From Pseudoflavonifractor sp. MSJ-30 (lineage in GTDB: Bacteria; Bacillota; Clostridia; Oscillospirales; Oscillospiraceae), in the NCBI RefSeq assembly GCF_018918045.1, contig NZ_JAHLPU010000054.1:1-36167 (forward strand): a stretch of DNA of 36,167 nucleotides. Direction: 5' to 3'. The position numbers and the translations under genes were made by a program. Each line of letters begins with the position of its first letter. Position 1 is the stretch's first letter. The notes under the pieces are model-generated. The model ran no database searches. It saw nothing but the letters and a program-made list of their open reading frames with translations, and was not told the origin of the DNA. Below are positions 1 to 10,406 of this stretch, in pieces.

Positions 1-2
1 TC

Positions 3-239
3 CGGAACGGGGACACGGTCCTGCAATCTGATTTCTTTGACGCTTCCGCTAACGAGATCCAGTGCCCTGTTGTAACCGTCCCGGCAGGAAAGCAGTTCTC
101 CGGATGGATAACGGAAATTGAAAACGAGGCAGGGGAGACGGTCAGGGCCCTGGTACTCCGGCCGGACGAAAACGGAAATGCATCCCTGCCCACAGGCAAT
201 AGGCTGGAGCCCATGACATTGCTGCCGTTGTTTGAGTAG
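3..239 (+). CDS. C-terminal end of an unrecognised protein (5' truncated by window edge)
   Basis: An open frame enters from the left edge and stops at TAG 237-239, giving 78 residues. The visible part has an AGKQFSGW stretch and ends in LEPMTLLPLFE. The alternation of Val/Thr/Phe/Trp with charged turns suggests a small beta-rich C-terminal domain, loosely like the repeat modules at the ends of large secreted or surface proteins of gut Clostridia. That resemblance is an impression, not a family assignment. No membrane segment or sorting motif is visible. The bases just after the stop hold a promoter-like pair (232-260). Confidence 0.55.
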   Translation, partial: RNGDTVLQSDFFDASANEIQCPVVTVPAGKQFSGWITEIENEAGETVRALVLRPDENGNASLPTGNRLEPMTLLPLFE

Positions 240-260
240 GACGAGAGTGAGCTATATAAT
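232..260 (+). promoter_or_regulatory. Possible SigA promoter reading toward the 3' end of cotJC
   Basis: TTGAGT (232-237), a 17-base spacer and TATAAT (255-260). No + strand gene follows; a transcript would run antisense into cotJC after passing a 15-base palindrome at 288-302. The match may be chance in an AT-rich spacer. Confidence 0.3.
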
Positions 261-287
261 GTCTGTTTGTTGCGAATAATCAATAAC

Positions 288-302
288 GCAACCGAAAGTT
301 GC
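288..302. promoter_or_regulatory. 15-bp palindrome GCAACCGAAAGTTGC, operator-like
   Basis: The arms GCAAC and GTTGC flank CGAAA. The same palindrome with one central base changed (CGATA) lies at 29949-29963, directly upstream of an XRE-type regulator. Here it lies about 28 bases after a TATAAT box. It may be an operator, or just a small hairpin in the convergent spacer. A second palindrome, TATAGATCTATA (309-320), overlaps the cotJC stop codon. Confidence 0.35.
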
Positions 303-307
303 TAAAT

Positions 308-904
308 TTATAGATCTATAGATGGATTCATAAAGTACACATTCCTCTGGTCCAGCTTCTCCCGCAGTCTTTGCAGGCCCTCGCCGAAGCGTTGGAAGTG
401 GACGATTTCCCGCTCCCGCAGAAAGCGGATAACGTCGTTTACGTCCGGGTCGTCGCTGAGGCGGAGAATGTTGTCATAGGTCACCCGGGCTTTTTGCTCA
501 GCCGCGAGATCTTCTGTCAGATCGGCGATGGGGTCACCCTTGACGGCCATGGACGCGGCATTCCAGGGGAAGCCTGCCGCCGCCGCGGGATAGACCCCTA
601 CGGTGTGGTCCACGAAATAGGGCGCAAAGGCCGGGTCACGGAATTGATTGTCCTTCAGATTCCGGGTCAGCTGATGGACGATGGCCCCGATCATTTCCAG
701 GTGCCCCAGCTCTTCGGTCCCGATATCCGTCAAAAGTCCCTTCAGCTCGTCAAAGGGCATGGAGTAGCGCTGGGAGAGGTAGCGGAGGCTGGCGCCAAGC
801 TCGCCGTCGGGGCCGCCGTACTGGGAGATGATGATGCTCGCCAGCCGGGGATTGGGGCGTTGGATTCGGACCGGGTATTGGAGCTTCTTTTCATATTGAA
901 ACAT
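308..904 (-). CDS. cotJC: Spore coat protein CotJC, manganese-catalase family
   Basis: This 198-residue protein belongs to the Mn-catalase (ferritin-like) family and matches the CotJC type of the spore coat. Visible family features are the N-terminal FQYEKKLQYPV, the helix with EELGHLEMI (about residues 65-73), which supplies metal-ligand Glu and His, and a second helix with LAAEQKARVTYDNIL (about 133-147) followed by REREIVHFQRF carrying further Glu and His ligands. Non-haem catalases of this kind break down hydrogen peroxide; in spores CotJC is an inner-coat component. The ATG at 904-902 follows an AGGGGG site with 7-base spacing and lies 3 bases after the upstream cotJA-cotJB frame, so the two are probably co-transcribed. 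Activity is inferred from the family. Confidence 0.9.
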   Translation of the reverse strand: MFQYEKKLQYPVRIQRPNPRLASIIISQYGGPDGELGASLRYLSQRYSMPFDELKGLLTDIGTEELGHLEMIGAIVHQLTRNLKDNQFRDPAFAPYFVDHTVGVYPAAAAGFPWNAASMAVKGDPIADLTEDLAAEQKARVTYDNILRLSDDPDVNDVIRFLREREIVHFQRFGEGLQRLREKLDQRNVYFMNPSIDL

Positions 905-907
905 GGC

Positions 908-1354
908 TTATTCCCCCTTATTCGCGGCAAATTCCCAGGGCCAGGGATCGTCCAGCCAGGCGTATTCGCTGTCCCGGCCCGGCGTGGTGTGGTTCAGCGG
1001 GCGTCTGTCCGCCTGATAGGCCTGGGCGCATTTCCGGTAAAGCTCCTGATATTGCCGGTACAGCTCCAGGGCCTCCAGATCTTCCGGGTGGGTGTCCAGA
1101 TACAGCGCCAGTTCCTGGACGGCAAAGGCTAAAACCTGCACCTCGGACAGGGGCGTTACCGGCAGATTGTTCTGATTTGCCATGCCCATAAAGGGCAGGT
1201 CCAGCCCGGGGTACAGTGTACCCCGGACCATAGCCTTCCGGGGCTCATAACGTACCGGCCCTTCAATCTGGAAGGGCACATAGGGATTGGCCAGAGGGGC
1301 CATGGCCGGCAGGCGGCCTTCCCCAAAGTTCACGCGGTTTTTGTTGGCATTCAA
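908..1354 (-). CDS. cotJB: Fused CotJA-CotJB spore coat protein
   Basis: One uninterrupted 148-residue frame carries two coat proteins usually encoded separately. Residues about 18-55 look like CotJA (NPYVPFQ, then RYEPRKAMVRGTLYPGLDLPF split over about 34-55). Residues about 68-148 look like CotJB (AFAVQELALYLDTHPEDLEA, then WLDDPWPWEF near the end). The start is TTG (1354-1352) with a GAGGGGG site 7 bases upstream. In B. subtilis cotJA, cotJB and cotJC form an operon for an inner coat layer needed for normal assembly; the same order holds here with a 3-base gap to cotJC. The link is a short MGMANQNNLPVTP segment. Expression in the mother cell is expected. Confidence 0.85.
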   Translation of the reverse strand: MNANKNRVNFGEGRLPAMAPLANPYVPFQIEGPVRYEPRKAMVRGTLYPGLDLPFMGMANQNNLPVTPLSEVQVLAFAVQELALYLDTHPEDLEALELYRQYQELYRKCAQAYQADRRPLNHTTPGRDSEYAWLDDPWPWEFAANKGE

Positions 1355-1397
1355 TGGAATTCCCCCTCGAATTCTATTTGGAAAAGTGATTCCGGGT

Positions 1398-1405
1398 CAT
1401 ACTAT
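1398..1405. promoter_or_regulatory. Sporulation-type -10 candidate between cotJ and cwlD
   Basis: CATACTAT sits in the 115-base spacer between two divergent spore genes. It matches 7 of 8 positions of the SigE -10 consensus CATACAHT as I know it, and CATACTA also fits the SigG -10 (CATWHTA). The core CATACTATG is almost its own reverse complement, so the opposite strand reads CATAGTAT, a weaker match facing cotJ. No convincing -35 element is seen on either side. Confidence 0.3.
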
Positions 1406-1469
1406 GCGTTTTTCTTCCGCGTGTGCATAGAGCGGCGGCCCGGGCGTATGGTATTGAGGGGTGGTTTCC

Positions 1470-2174
1470 ATGGGAAAATTGCTTGTGGCAGCGCGGTTGG
1501 CATTGTGCGCCTGCCTGATTCTGGGACTTCTGGCGGCAGGAATTTGGGGCGGAGAGCAGGCTGTTTCCGCCATTTCGGACCGGGTGCCCATAAAACGCGC
1601 CCGCACCATAATCGTCGATGCCGGGCACGGCGGCGAGGACGGCGGGGCTACCTCCTGTACCGGCCGTCTGGAAAGCGGCTACAATCTGGAAATTGCCCTG
1701 CGGCTGGAGGATATGCTGCATTTTCTTGGCTGCAAAACCCTTATGGTCCGCCGGACGGATACGGCGATCTATAAAAAAGGGGAGACCATCGCCCAGAAAA
1801 AGGTGGACGATCTGAAAAACCGGGTGCGGCTGGTCAACGAGACGGAAGGCGGCGTCCTTGTGAGCATTCACCAGAACTATTTCAGCCAATCCCAGTACAG
1901 CGGGGCACAGGTGTTCTATGGGGCTGCGGACGGCAGCAAGCTATTGGCGGACGCCGTACAGGCGGCGCTGGTTTCCACGCTGAATCCCGGCAGCCACCGG
2001 AAGACGAAGGCCGCCAGGGGTATTTATCTTATGGAAAAAAGCCGGAAGCAGGCCATTCTTGTTGAGTGCGGTTTTCTCTCCAATCCCGAAGAGGAAAGGC
2101 ATCTGGCAAGCCCGGACTATCAGAAGGCACTGGCGGCGGTCATCGGCGCGGCGGTATGCGCAAATCCGGGTTGA
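1470..2174 (+). CDS. cwlD: N-acetylmuramoyl-L-alanine amidase CwlD (germination)
   Basis: This is an Amidase_3 zinc amidase of 234 residues. Zinc and catalytic residues are visible: His in VDAGHGGEDGG (about 49-59), Glu in SGYNLEIALRL, His in VSIHQN, and the late Glu in LVECGFLSNPEEE. An N-terminal hydrophobic stretch (about residues 8-26) is a signal peptide or anchor. CwlD cleaves the peptide from muramic acid so that muramic-delta-lactam forms in the cortex, the mark recognised by germination lytic enzymes. A GTG at 1461 is also in frame, but GAGGGG at 1456-1461 is better spaced for ATG 1470. The stop overlaps the -35 of the radA promoter. Confidence 0.9.
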   Translation: MGKLLVAARLALCACLILGLLAAGIWGGEQAVSAISDRVPIKRARTIIVDAGHGGEDGGATSCTGRLESGYNLEIALRLEDMLHFLGCKTLMVRRTDTAIYKKGETIAQKKVDDLKNRVRLVNETEGGVLVSIHQNYFSQSQYSGAQVFYGAADGSKLLADAVQAALVSTLNPGSHRKTKAARGIYLMEKSRKQAILVECGFLSNPEEERHLASPDYQKALAAVIGAAVCANPG

Positions 2175-2199
2175 CCCATGGCGTCTGCTTTGGTATAAT
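2171..2199 (+). promoter_or_regulatory. SigA-type promoter of radA
   Basis: TTGACC (2171-2176), a 17-base spacer and TATAAT (2194-2199). The -35 overlaps the last codon and stop of cwlD. Predicted initiation near 2206 gives a leader of about 140 bases before radA. Confidence 0.8.
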
Positions 2200-2347
2200 A
2201 GCGGAAACGCTGAGGAAACTCTGAGTAAATCATCGGCGGCAGGACAGCGGATTTTTTCTCCCCGGTCTGCGGTAAAAAAGCAGAATCTCCCGCTGCCAGC
2301 TCCTGCCGGTTTCATCAGAACTTCCCTGAGAATCGGAGACAGATACC

Positions 2348-3709
2348 ATGGCAAAGGCAAAAACCGTATTTTTCTGCACCAACTGCGGAAACGAAAGCCC
2401 CAAATGGCAGGGCAGATGTCCGGCCTGCGGGGCCTGGAACACCTTTGAAGAACATATTGAAAAGCCTGCGGCTCCGGGCAAGGCAAAGTCCAGCCCCGTG
2501 GGCCAGAGCCGGAGGCCCCAGCGCATTCAGGACGTGACCACCGACGGGGAGATCCGCTTCTCCACGGGTATGGGGGAGCTGGACCGGGTTCTGGGCGGCG
2601 GCGCGGTAGCGGGGTCTTTGGTGCTGGTGGGCGGCGCGCCCGGCATCGGCAAATCCACGCTGCTGCTGCAGATCTGCAACAGTCTCTGTGCCGGGCGCAG
2701 CGTGCTCTATGTCTCCGGCGAGGAAAGCGAGCGGCAGCTGAAGCTCCGGGCCCAGCGGCTGGGGGTTGCCCCGGAATCCCTGTACATTCTCTCCGAGACC
2801 CGGCTTTCGGACATTCTGGAGGCTGTGGAGGAACTGAAGCCGGATATTCTCATGATCGACTCCATCCAGACCCTCTACCGGGAGGAAAATGAATCCTCTC
2901 CCGGCAGCGTCTCTCAGGTGAAGGACTGCACCATGACCATGATGCAGCTGAGCAAATCCCAGGGCATTACGGTGTTTGTGGTGGGCCACATCAACAAGGA
3001 CGGCAACATCGCCGGGCCAAAGGTTCTGGAGCACATGGTGGACTGCGTGCTGTATTTTGAGGGCGACCCCAATTCCTCCTACCGGCTTCTCCGGGCGGCC
3101 AAAAACCGATTTGGCTCCACCAACGAGATCGGGGTCTTTGAAATGATGGAAAGCGGCCTGGAGGAGGTTCCGAACCCTTCCCAGATGCTTCTGGACGGCC
3201 GGCCGGAGGGCGCCAGCGGCACCTGCGTGGCCTGCGTCATGGAGGGCACCCGCCCCGTACTGGCGGAGGTTCAGGCGCTGGTCGCCAAGACCATGGCCAA
3301 TGTGCCAAGGCGGGCCTCCGACGGCTTCGACTTCAACCGCATGATGCTTCTTCTGGCTGTGGCGGAGAAGCGGGCGGGGCTGCGGATGGGGGCATTTGAC
3401 GCCTATATCAATGTCATCGGCGGCCTGCGGCTGGATGAGCCCGGGGCGGACCTGCCTGTGGTGCTGGCGGTGGCTTCTTCCTACAGAGACGCGCCCATCG
3501 CCGACGATCTGACCGCCATCGGTGAAGTGGGCCTGACAGGGGAGATCCGGTCGGTTTCCCACCTGAACCAGCGTCTGGGGGAAGTTGCCCGGCTGGGCTT
3601 CAAAAAGTGCGTCATTCCCAGAGGCGGCTCGGAAAAGCTGGATATTCCGGAAGGGCTGACCGTCTACCGGGTCCGCAACCTGCGGGAAGCCATTGAGGTG
3701 GCGCTGTAA
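2348..3709 (+). CDS. radA: DNA repair protein RadA
   Basis: RadA (Sms) is a RecA-like ATPase that acts in recombination by driving branch migration. The 453 residues match the usual length. The order is complete: a C4 zinc finger (CTNCGNESPKWQGRCPACG, residues 10-28), Walker A GGAPGIGKST (about 93-102), Walker B around DILMIDSIQ, the RadA-specific AAKNRFGSTNEIG motif (about 251-263), and a Lon-protease-like C-terminal domain. ATG 2348 is preceded by CGGAG at a rather long spacing. The gene has its own promoter and ends in a strong hairpin terminator, so it is probably a single transcription unit. Confidence 0.96.
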   Translation: MAKAKTVFFCTNCGNESPKWQGRCPACGAWNTFEEHIEKPAAPGKAKSSPVGQSRRPQRIQDVTTDGEIRFSTGMGELDRVLGGGAVAGSLVLVGGAPGIGKSTLLLQICNSLCAGRSVLYVSGEESERQLKLRAQRLGVAPESLYILSETRLSDILEAVEELKPDILMIDSIQTLYREENESSPGSVSQVKDCTMTMMQLSKSQGITVFVVGHINKDGNIAGPKVLEHMVDCVLYFEGDPNSSYRLLRAAKNRFGSTNEIGVFEMMESGLEEVPNPSQMLLDGRPEGASGTCVACVMEGTRPVLAEVQALVAKTMANVPRRASDGFDFNRMMLLLAVAEKRAGLRMGAFDAYINVIGGLRLDEPGADLPVVLAVASSYRDAPIADDLTAIGEVGLTGEIRSVSHLNQRLGEVARLGFKKCVIPRGGSEKLDIPEGLTVYRVRNLREAIEVAL

Positions 3710-3720
3710 CAGAAACGATA

Positions 3721-3751
3721 CGTGTCGGAGGATTCTCCGGCACGTTTTTTT
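3721..3751 (+). terminator. Rho-independent terminator after radA
   Basis: Stem CGTGTCGGAG / CTCCGGCACG (10 bp, one G-U), loop GATT, then seven T (3745-3751). Confidence 0.9.
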
Positions 3752-3831
3752 ATGCCCGGAAGCAATTCCGACAGGAAGTGCGCAGCTGTGCCGCTATACT
3801 GAAAGCAGCAAATACAAAGGAGGAGTTTACC

Positions 3832-4149
3832 ATGCATTTCACTAGTTTCCAGGAAGGGGACAAGCTGACCATTGCCCTGACCGGGGAAATCGACCACCAC
3901 TGCGCCAAGGCCTACATTCAGGTCATCGCCGCCAAAATCGAGACTTATATGCCGGAGATCTGCGTACTGGACTTCCGGGACGTGACCTTTGTGGATTCTT
4001 CCGGCATTGCCGTTGTGATCAACGCCCTGCGCAGCATGAGCCAGATTGAGGGGAAGCTGCTGCTCACCGGCATTTCCCCCCAGCCCATGCGGGTATTCCG
4101 GGCATCGGGGCTTGACAAGCTCGTGGAGATTCGGGAGGCGGTATCATGA
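3832..4149 (+). CDS. spoIIAA: Anti-sigma F factor antagonist SpoIIAA
   Basis: This is a STAS-domain protein of 105 residues. When unphosphorylated it binds SpoIIAB and frees SigF in the forespore. The phosphorylatable serine is in VDSSG (residues 54-58; Ser56 or Ser57), within the canonical STAS loop. The start is ATG 3832, preceded by AAAGGAGGA with 6-7 base spacing; a longer in-frame extension from 3778 lacks a ribosome site and is rejected. The stop overlaps the ATG of spoIIAB (ATGA). In other spore formers this operon is driven by SigH; the upstream AGGAAG/TATACT sequences are too poor a match to call. Confidence 0.95.
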   Translation: MHFTSFQEGDKLTIALTGEIDHHCAKAYIQVIAAKIETYMPEICVLDFRDVTFVDSSGIAVVINALRSMSQIEGKLLLTGISPQPMRVFRASGLDKLVEIREAVS

Positions 4150-4577
4150 AATTCGGAAACTATATGATTTTGGAATTCCCCAGCAAATCCTGCAACGAGG
4201 CTTTTGCCCGCAGCGCCGTGGCCTGCTTCGCGGCCCAGATGGACCCGACTCTTGAGGAACTGGGGGATATCCGCACGGCGGTGTCCGAGGCCGTTACCAA
4301 CTGCATTGTACACGCTTATCCGGACAAGCTGGGCATCATCACCCTGCGCTGCCGGATCCTCAAGGACAATGTGCTGGACATCGTCATCAAAGACAAGGGC
4401 GTGGGCATCCCGGATGTGGAGCAGGCCCGGCGGCCCAGCTTCACCACCGGCGGGGCCGAGCGCAGCGGCATGGGCTTTACCATAATGGAGAGCTTCATGA
4501 CCAGTCTGGAAATCACCTCCGCGGAGGGGCGGGGGACCAGCGTACATATGCGCCGGAAGCTGCAGCGCCGCCAATGA
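4146..4577 (+). CDS. spoIIAB: Anti-sigma F factor / serine kinase SpoIIAB
   Basis: This is a GHKL-type ATPase of 143 residues that holds SigF inactive and phosphorylates SpoIIAA. The ATP-binding boxes are visible: N box SEAVTNCIVHAYP (about 48-60), G1 DKGVGIPD (about 84-91) and G2 GMGFTIMESF (about 110-119). It overlaps spoIIAA by 4 bases and sigF by 4 bases, the translationally coupled arrangement expected of a partner-switching module whose stoichiometry matters. Confidence 0.95.
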   Translation: MKFGNYMILEFPSKSCNEAFARSAVACFAAQMDPTLEELGDIRTAVSEAVTNCIVHAYPDKLGIITLRCRILKDNVLDIVIKDKGVGIPDVEQARRPSFTTGGAERSGMGFTIMESFMTSLEITSAEGRGTSVHMRRKLQRRQ

Positions 4578-5278
4578 GCGTCCCCGAGGAGCTGATTGCC
4601 CGGGCCCAGGCCGGGGATGCCCAGGCAGGGGAGCAGCTGGTCACGGATAACGCGGGGCTCATCTGGGCGGTGGCCCGCCAGTTTCAGGGCCGGGGCACGG
4701 AATTGGAGGACCTTTACCAACTGGGCTGTCTGGGGTTTCTGAAGGCCGTGGAGGGCTTCGACCCGTCCTTCGGCACCCAGTTCTCCACCTATGCCGTGCC
4801 GAAAATCGCCGGGGAGATCCGGCGGTTTCTCCGGGACGACGGCACGGTAAAGGTCTCCCGTGGGCTCAAGGAGCAGTCCGCCTCCGTTAAAGCGGCCCGC
4901 GGCCGGCTGACTGCCCGCCTGAACCGGGAGCCGACCCTTTCGGAGCTCTCCGCGGAGACGGGGCTATCCCCGGAAGAAATCGCCATGGCCGAAACCGCCA
5001 CCGCCGCCACGGAGTCCATCTACCGGGAGACCGGCGAGGAGGGCTTCACACTGGAAAGCGTCCTGACAGACACAGAGTCCGAAGAGCGCATGGTGGAAAA
5101 AATTGCTCTGCGGCAGGCGGTAAAAGCCCTGCCGGAGCGGGAAAGGCAGGTCATCGCCCTGCGGTATTTCCATGGCCTGACCCAGCAGCGCGCAGCGTCC
5201 ATCCTGGGCATCAGTCAGGTTCAGGTCTCACGGGTGGAACGAAAAGCCCTTGAAATGCTGCGGGAGAAGATTGGGTAA
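4574..5278 (+). CDS. sigF: RNA polymerase sporulation sigma factor SigF
   Basis: This is the early forespore sigma factor (SpoIIAC), 234 residues, of the SigB/SigF/SigG type. Region 2 includes DLYQLGCLGFLKAVEGFD and FSTYAVPKIAGEIRRFLRDD (about residues 48-94). Region 3 includes the VSRGLKEQ stretch. Region 4 carries the LPERERQVIALRYFHGLTQ helices and the turn-helix ASILGISQVQVSRVERKAL near the C-terminus. The ATG overlaps the spoIIAB stop. It closes the spoIIA operon; a weak hairpin follows at 5280-5300. Confidence 0.95.
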   Translation: MSVPEELIARAQAGDAQAGEQLVTDNAGLIWAVARQFQGRGTELEDLYQLGCLGFLKAVEGFDPSFGTQFSTYAVPKIAGEIRRFLRDDGTVKVSRGLKEQSASVKAARGRLTARLNREPTLSELSAETGLSPEEIAMAETATAATESIYRETGEEGFTLESVLTDTESEERMVEKIALRQAVKALPERERQVIALRYFHGLTQQRAASILGISQVQVSRVERKALEMLREKIG

Positions 5279-5279
5279 G

Positions 5280-5300
5280 GCAAGTTGCGCCTTGCTTTTT
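5280..5300 (+). terminator. Weak terminator after sigF
   Basis: GCAAG, a 6-base loop and CTTGC, then TTTTT. The short stem allows an alternative AAGGC/GCCTT pairing one step upstream. Termination is plausible but probably incomplete. Confidence 0.4.
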
Positions 5301-5320
5301 GAGGGTGTTTGCGGTAAAAT
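5292..5320 (+). promoter_or_regulatory. Candidate SigA promoter of pcrA
   Basis: TTGCTT (5292-5297), 17 bases, TAAAAT (5315-5320). The -35 overlaps the 3' side of the hairpin that follows sigF. Confidence 0.45.
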
Positions 5321-5361
5321 AAGAGGCATCGACAAGACAAACAGAAATGACAGGTGCTTCT

Positions 5362-7749
5362 ATGAATAATGAACTGGATTCCCGATTTTTGGCCGCCCGG
5401 CGGAACTACATTGCTTCCCGTTTTTCCATGCTCAACGACATGCAGCGGGAGGCGGTGCTGACCACCGAGGGGCCTCTTTTGCTGCTGGCGGGCGCGGGCA
5501 GCGGCAAAACTACGGTGCTCATCAACCGGATCGCCAACATTCTGCGCTATGGCCGTGGCTCCGAGGGGACCAAGATTCCGGATTTTGTCCGGGATGAGGA
5601 TGTGGCCTTTCTGGAAAATCTCCCCGCGGACCCCACGCAGGAGCAGACGGACCGGGCGGACTGGCTCTGCGCGCTGGAGCCTGCCAACCCCTGGAACGTT
5701 ATTGCCATTACCTTTACCAACAAGGCCGCCGGAGAGATGAAGGAGCGGCTTTCCAATATGCTGGGGGCCAGCGCCGAGGATATCTGGGCCATGACCTTCC
5801 ACGCCGCCTGCTGCCGCATTCTGCGCAGATACATAGACCGCTGCGGCTATACCTCCAGCTTTACGATTTACGATGCCTCAGACTCCGAACGGCTTATGAA
5901 GGAAATTCTGCGGGATCAGGGACTGGACGACAAGACCTATCCTCCCCGGTATGTGCTCAGCGTCATCGGCCGCCAGAAGGACCGGCTCATCTCCCCGGAG
6001 GAGATGGAAGAGGACAGCCGGAGCGCCTCGGATTACCGCATTGTCCAGATCGCCAGAGTCTACGGCATCTATCAGAAGCGTCTGAAGGACAACAACGCCC
6101 TGGATTTTGACGACATTCTCTATGTGACGGTAAAACTTTTGCAGCAGGATCAGGAGGTCCGGGAATACTATCAGCGGAAATTCCACTATGTTCTGGTGGA
6201 CGAGTACCAGGACACCAACCACGTCCAGTACCTGCTGACGGAGCTGCTGGCAGGGTCCCGGCGGAACATCTGTGTGGTGGGCGACGACGACCAGAGCATT
6301 TACCGCTTCCGGGGCGCTACCATTGAAAACATTCTCTCCTTTGAGGAGCAGTACCCCGGGGCAAGGGTGATCCGGCTGGAGCAGAACTACCGCTCCACCC
6401 AGTCCATTCTGGACGCGGCCAACGCCGTCATTGCCCACAACGAGGGCCGGAAGGGCAAGCACCTTTGGACGGACAACGGCACGGGAGAACCGATTCTGGT
6501 ATACGAGGCGGAAAACGAAGGGGCCGAGGGCAATTTCGTGGCCAGCCAGATTCTCTCCAAGTCCAGGGGCCATGACTTCAGGAATTATGCCATTCTGTAC
6601 CGGACCAACGCCCAGTCCAACTCTCTGGAATATGCCCTGAAGCGCAACGGCATTCCCTACCGGGTCATCGGCGGCATGCGCTTCTTCGAGCGGGCGGAAA
6701 TCAAGGACATGCTGTCCTATCTGTGCGTCATCAACAACCGGGCGGACGATCTGCGCCTGAATCGGATCATCAACAATCCCCCCAGAGGGCTGGGGGCCAA
6801 GACCATTGAAACCGTTCAGAAGCTGGCCGAAGCCGAGGGAAAGAGCATCTACGAGGTGGTCTGCGACCCCTATAATTACGGCCCTCTGGAAAAGGCGGCC
6901 CAGAAGCTGCTGCAATTCTCCGCGCTGATCGAGGAGCTGGCGGGCCTTCTGGCAAACGGCATGAGTCTGCCGGAATTCTATGACGAACTGCTGCTCCGCA
7001 CGGGCTATGCCGATATGCTCCTGTCCAAGCCCACGGAGGAGAACAAGACCAAGCTGGAAAACGTAAAGGAACTGAAATCCAGCATTCAGTCCTACCTTGC
7101 CAACACCACGGAACCGACCCTGTCGGGCTTTCTGGAAGAGATCTCCCTGTACACCGACCTGGAGCAGTACAACGAGGGGGACGACGCCGTGGTCATGATG
7201 ACCATCCACTCTGCCAAGGGACTGGAATTCCCCCATGTGTTCCTGGTTGGCTTTGAGGACGGGCTTTTCCCCGGTATGCGGGCCATCGGTGACCGGGATG
7301 AGATGGAGGAAGAGCGGCGGCTGTGCTATGTGGCCATTACCCGGGCCAAGAAATCCCTGACCATCAGCCACGCCAGAATGCGTATGATCTATGGCCGCAC
7401 GGCCTCGGCGCTGCCCTCCCGGTTTCTGCGGGAAATCCCGGAAAACTGTATCGTCAAGCGGGGCGGCTACCGTCCCCAGGTACAGGAGACCCGGCGGGAG
7501 AGCTATGAAAAGCGGATCGCCAAAGGAAGCAGCTATCTCTCCTCCGCCATCCGGGCCCAGACGGCCCCCAGCGCCCCAATGCCGGAATTCAGCAAGGGCG
7601 ACATGGTCATGCACGCGGCCTTCGGCAAGGGCATGGTGATCTCCGTCACGAAAATGGGCGGCGACGCTCTGCTGGAAGTGACCTTTGACGACATCGGCAC
7701 CAAAAAGCTCATGGCAAAGGCCGCCGGGGCGCATATGAAGAAGCTCTGA
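5362..7749 (+). CDS. pcrA: ATP-dependent DNA helicase PcrA (UvrD/Rep family)
   Basis: This SF1A 3'-5' helicase functions in repair and removal of proteins from DNA. All core motifs are present: I (AGAGSGKTT), Ia (ITFTNKAAGEM), II (VDEYQDTN), III (GDDDQSIYRFRGA), IV (LEQNYRST), V (TIHSAKGLEFPHV) and VI (RLCYVAITRAKKSL). The C-terminal GDMVMHAAFGKGMVISV to the end is the small Tudor-like domain that binds RNA polymerase in PcrA. Between motifs I and Ia, after LRYGRGSEG, lies an acidic insert of roughly 30-40 residues relative to the PcrA sequences I know. The chosen ATG 5362 has AGGTG 5 bases upstream; ATG 5347 has no ribosome site. Length is 795 residues, within the family range. Confidence 0.95.
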   Translation: MNNELDSRFLAARRNYIASRFSMLNDMQREAVLTTEGPLLLLAGAGSGKTTVLINRIANILRYGRGSEGTKIPDFVRDEDVAFLENLPADPTQEQTDRADWLCALEPANPWNVIAITFTNKAAGEMKERLSNMLGASAEDIWAMTFHAACCRILRRYIDRCGYTSSFTIYDASDSERLMKEILRDQGLDDKTYPPRYVLSVIGRQKDRLISPEEMEEDSRSASDYRIVQIARVYGIYQKRLKDNNALDFDDILYVTVKLLQQDQEVREYYQRKFHYVLVDEYQDTNHVQYLLTELLAGSRRNICVVGDDDQSIYRFRGATIENILSFEEQYPGARVIRLEQNYRSTQSILDAANAVIAHNEGRKGKHLWTDNGTGEPILVYEAENEGAEGNFVASQILSKSRGHDFRNYAILYRTNAQSNSLEYALKRNGIPYRVIGGMRFFERAEIKDMLSYLCVINNRADDLRLNRIINNPPRGLGAKTIETVQKLAEAEGKSIYEVVCDPYNYGPLEKAAQKLLQFSALIEELAGLLANGMSLPEFYDELLLRTGYADMLLSKPTEENKTKLENVKELKSSIQSYLANTTEPTLSGFLEEISLYTDLEQYNEGDDAVVMMTIHSAKGLEFPHVFLVGFEDGLFPGMRAIGDRDEMEEERRLCYVAITRAKKSLTISHARMRMIYGRTASALPSRFLREIPENCIVKRGGYRPQVQETRRESYEKRIAKGSSYLSSAIRAQTAPSAPMPEFSKGDMVMHAAFGKGMVISVTKMGGDALLEVTFDDIGTKKLMAKAAGAHMKKL

Positions 7750-7779
7750 CGCATACCCTTGCCCCAGGGGGTGCGAGGC

Positions 7780-10378
<2,599 letters not shown>

Positions 10379-10406
10379 CAAAGGTTCCTTTGCCTGATAA
10401 AAAATA

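Noticed and set aside
371..1132. 253-codon + strand frame across cotJC and cotJA-cotJB
   Set aside because: Shadow of two recognisable coat genes on the minus strand.
3771..3800. SigH promoter for spoIIA
   Set aside because: CAGGAAGT resembles a SigH -35, but the -10 position (TATACT region) does not match GAAT, so I do not call it although SigH control is expected.
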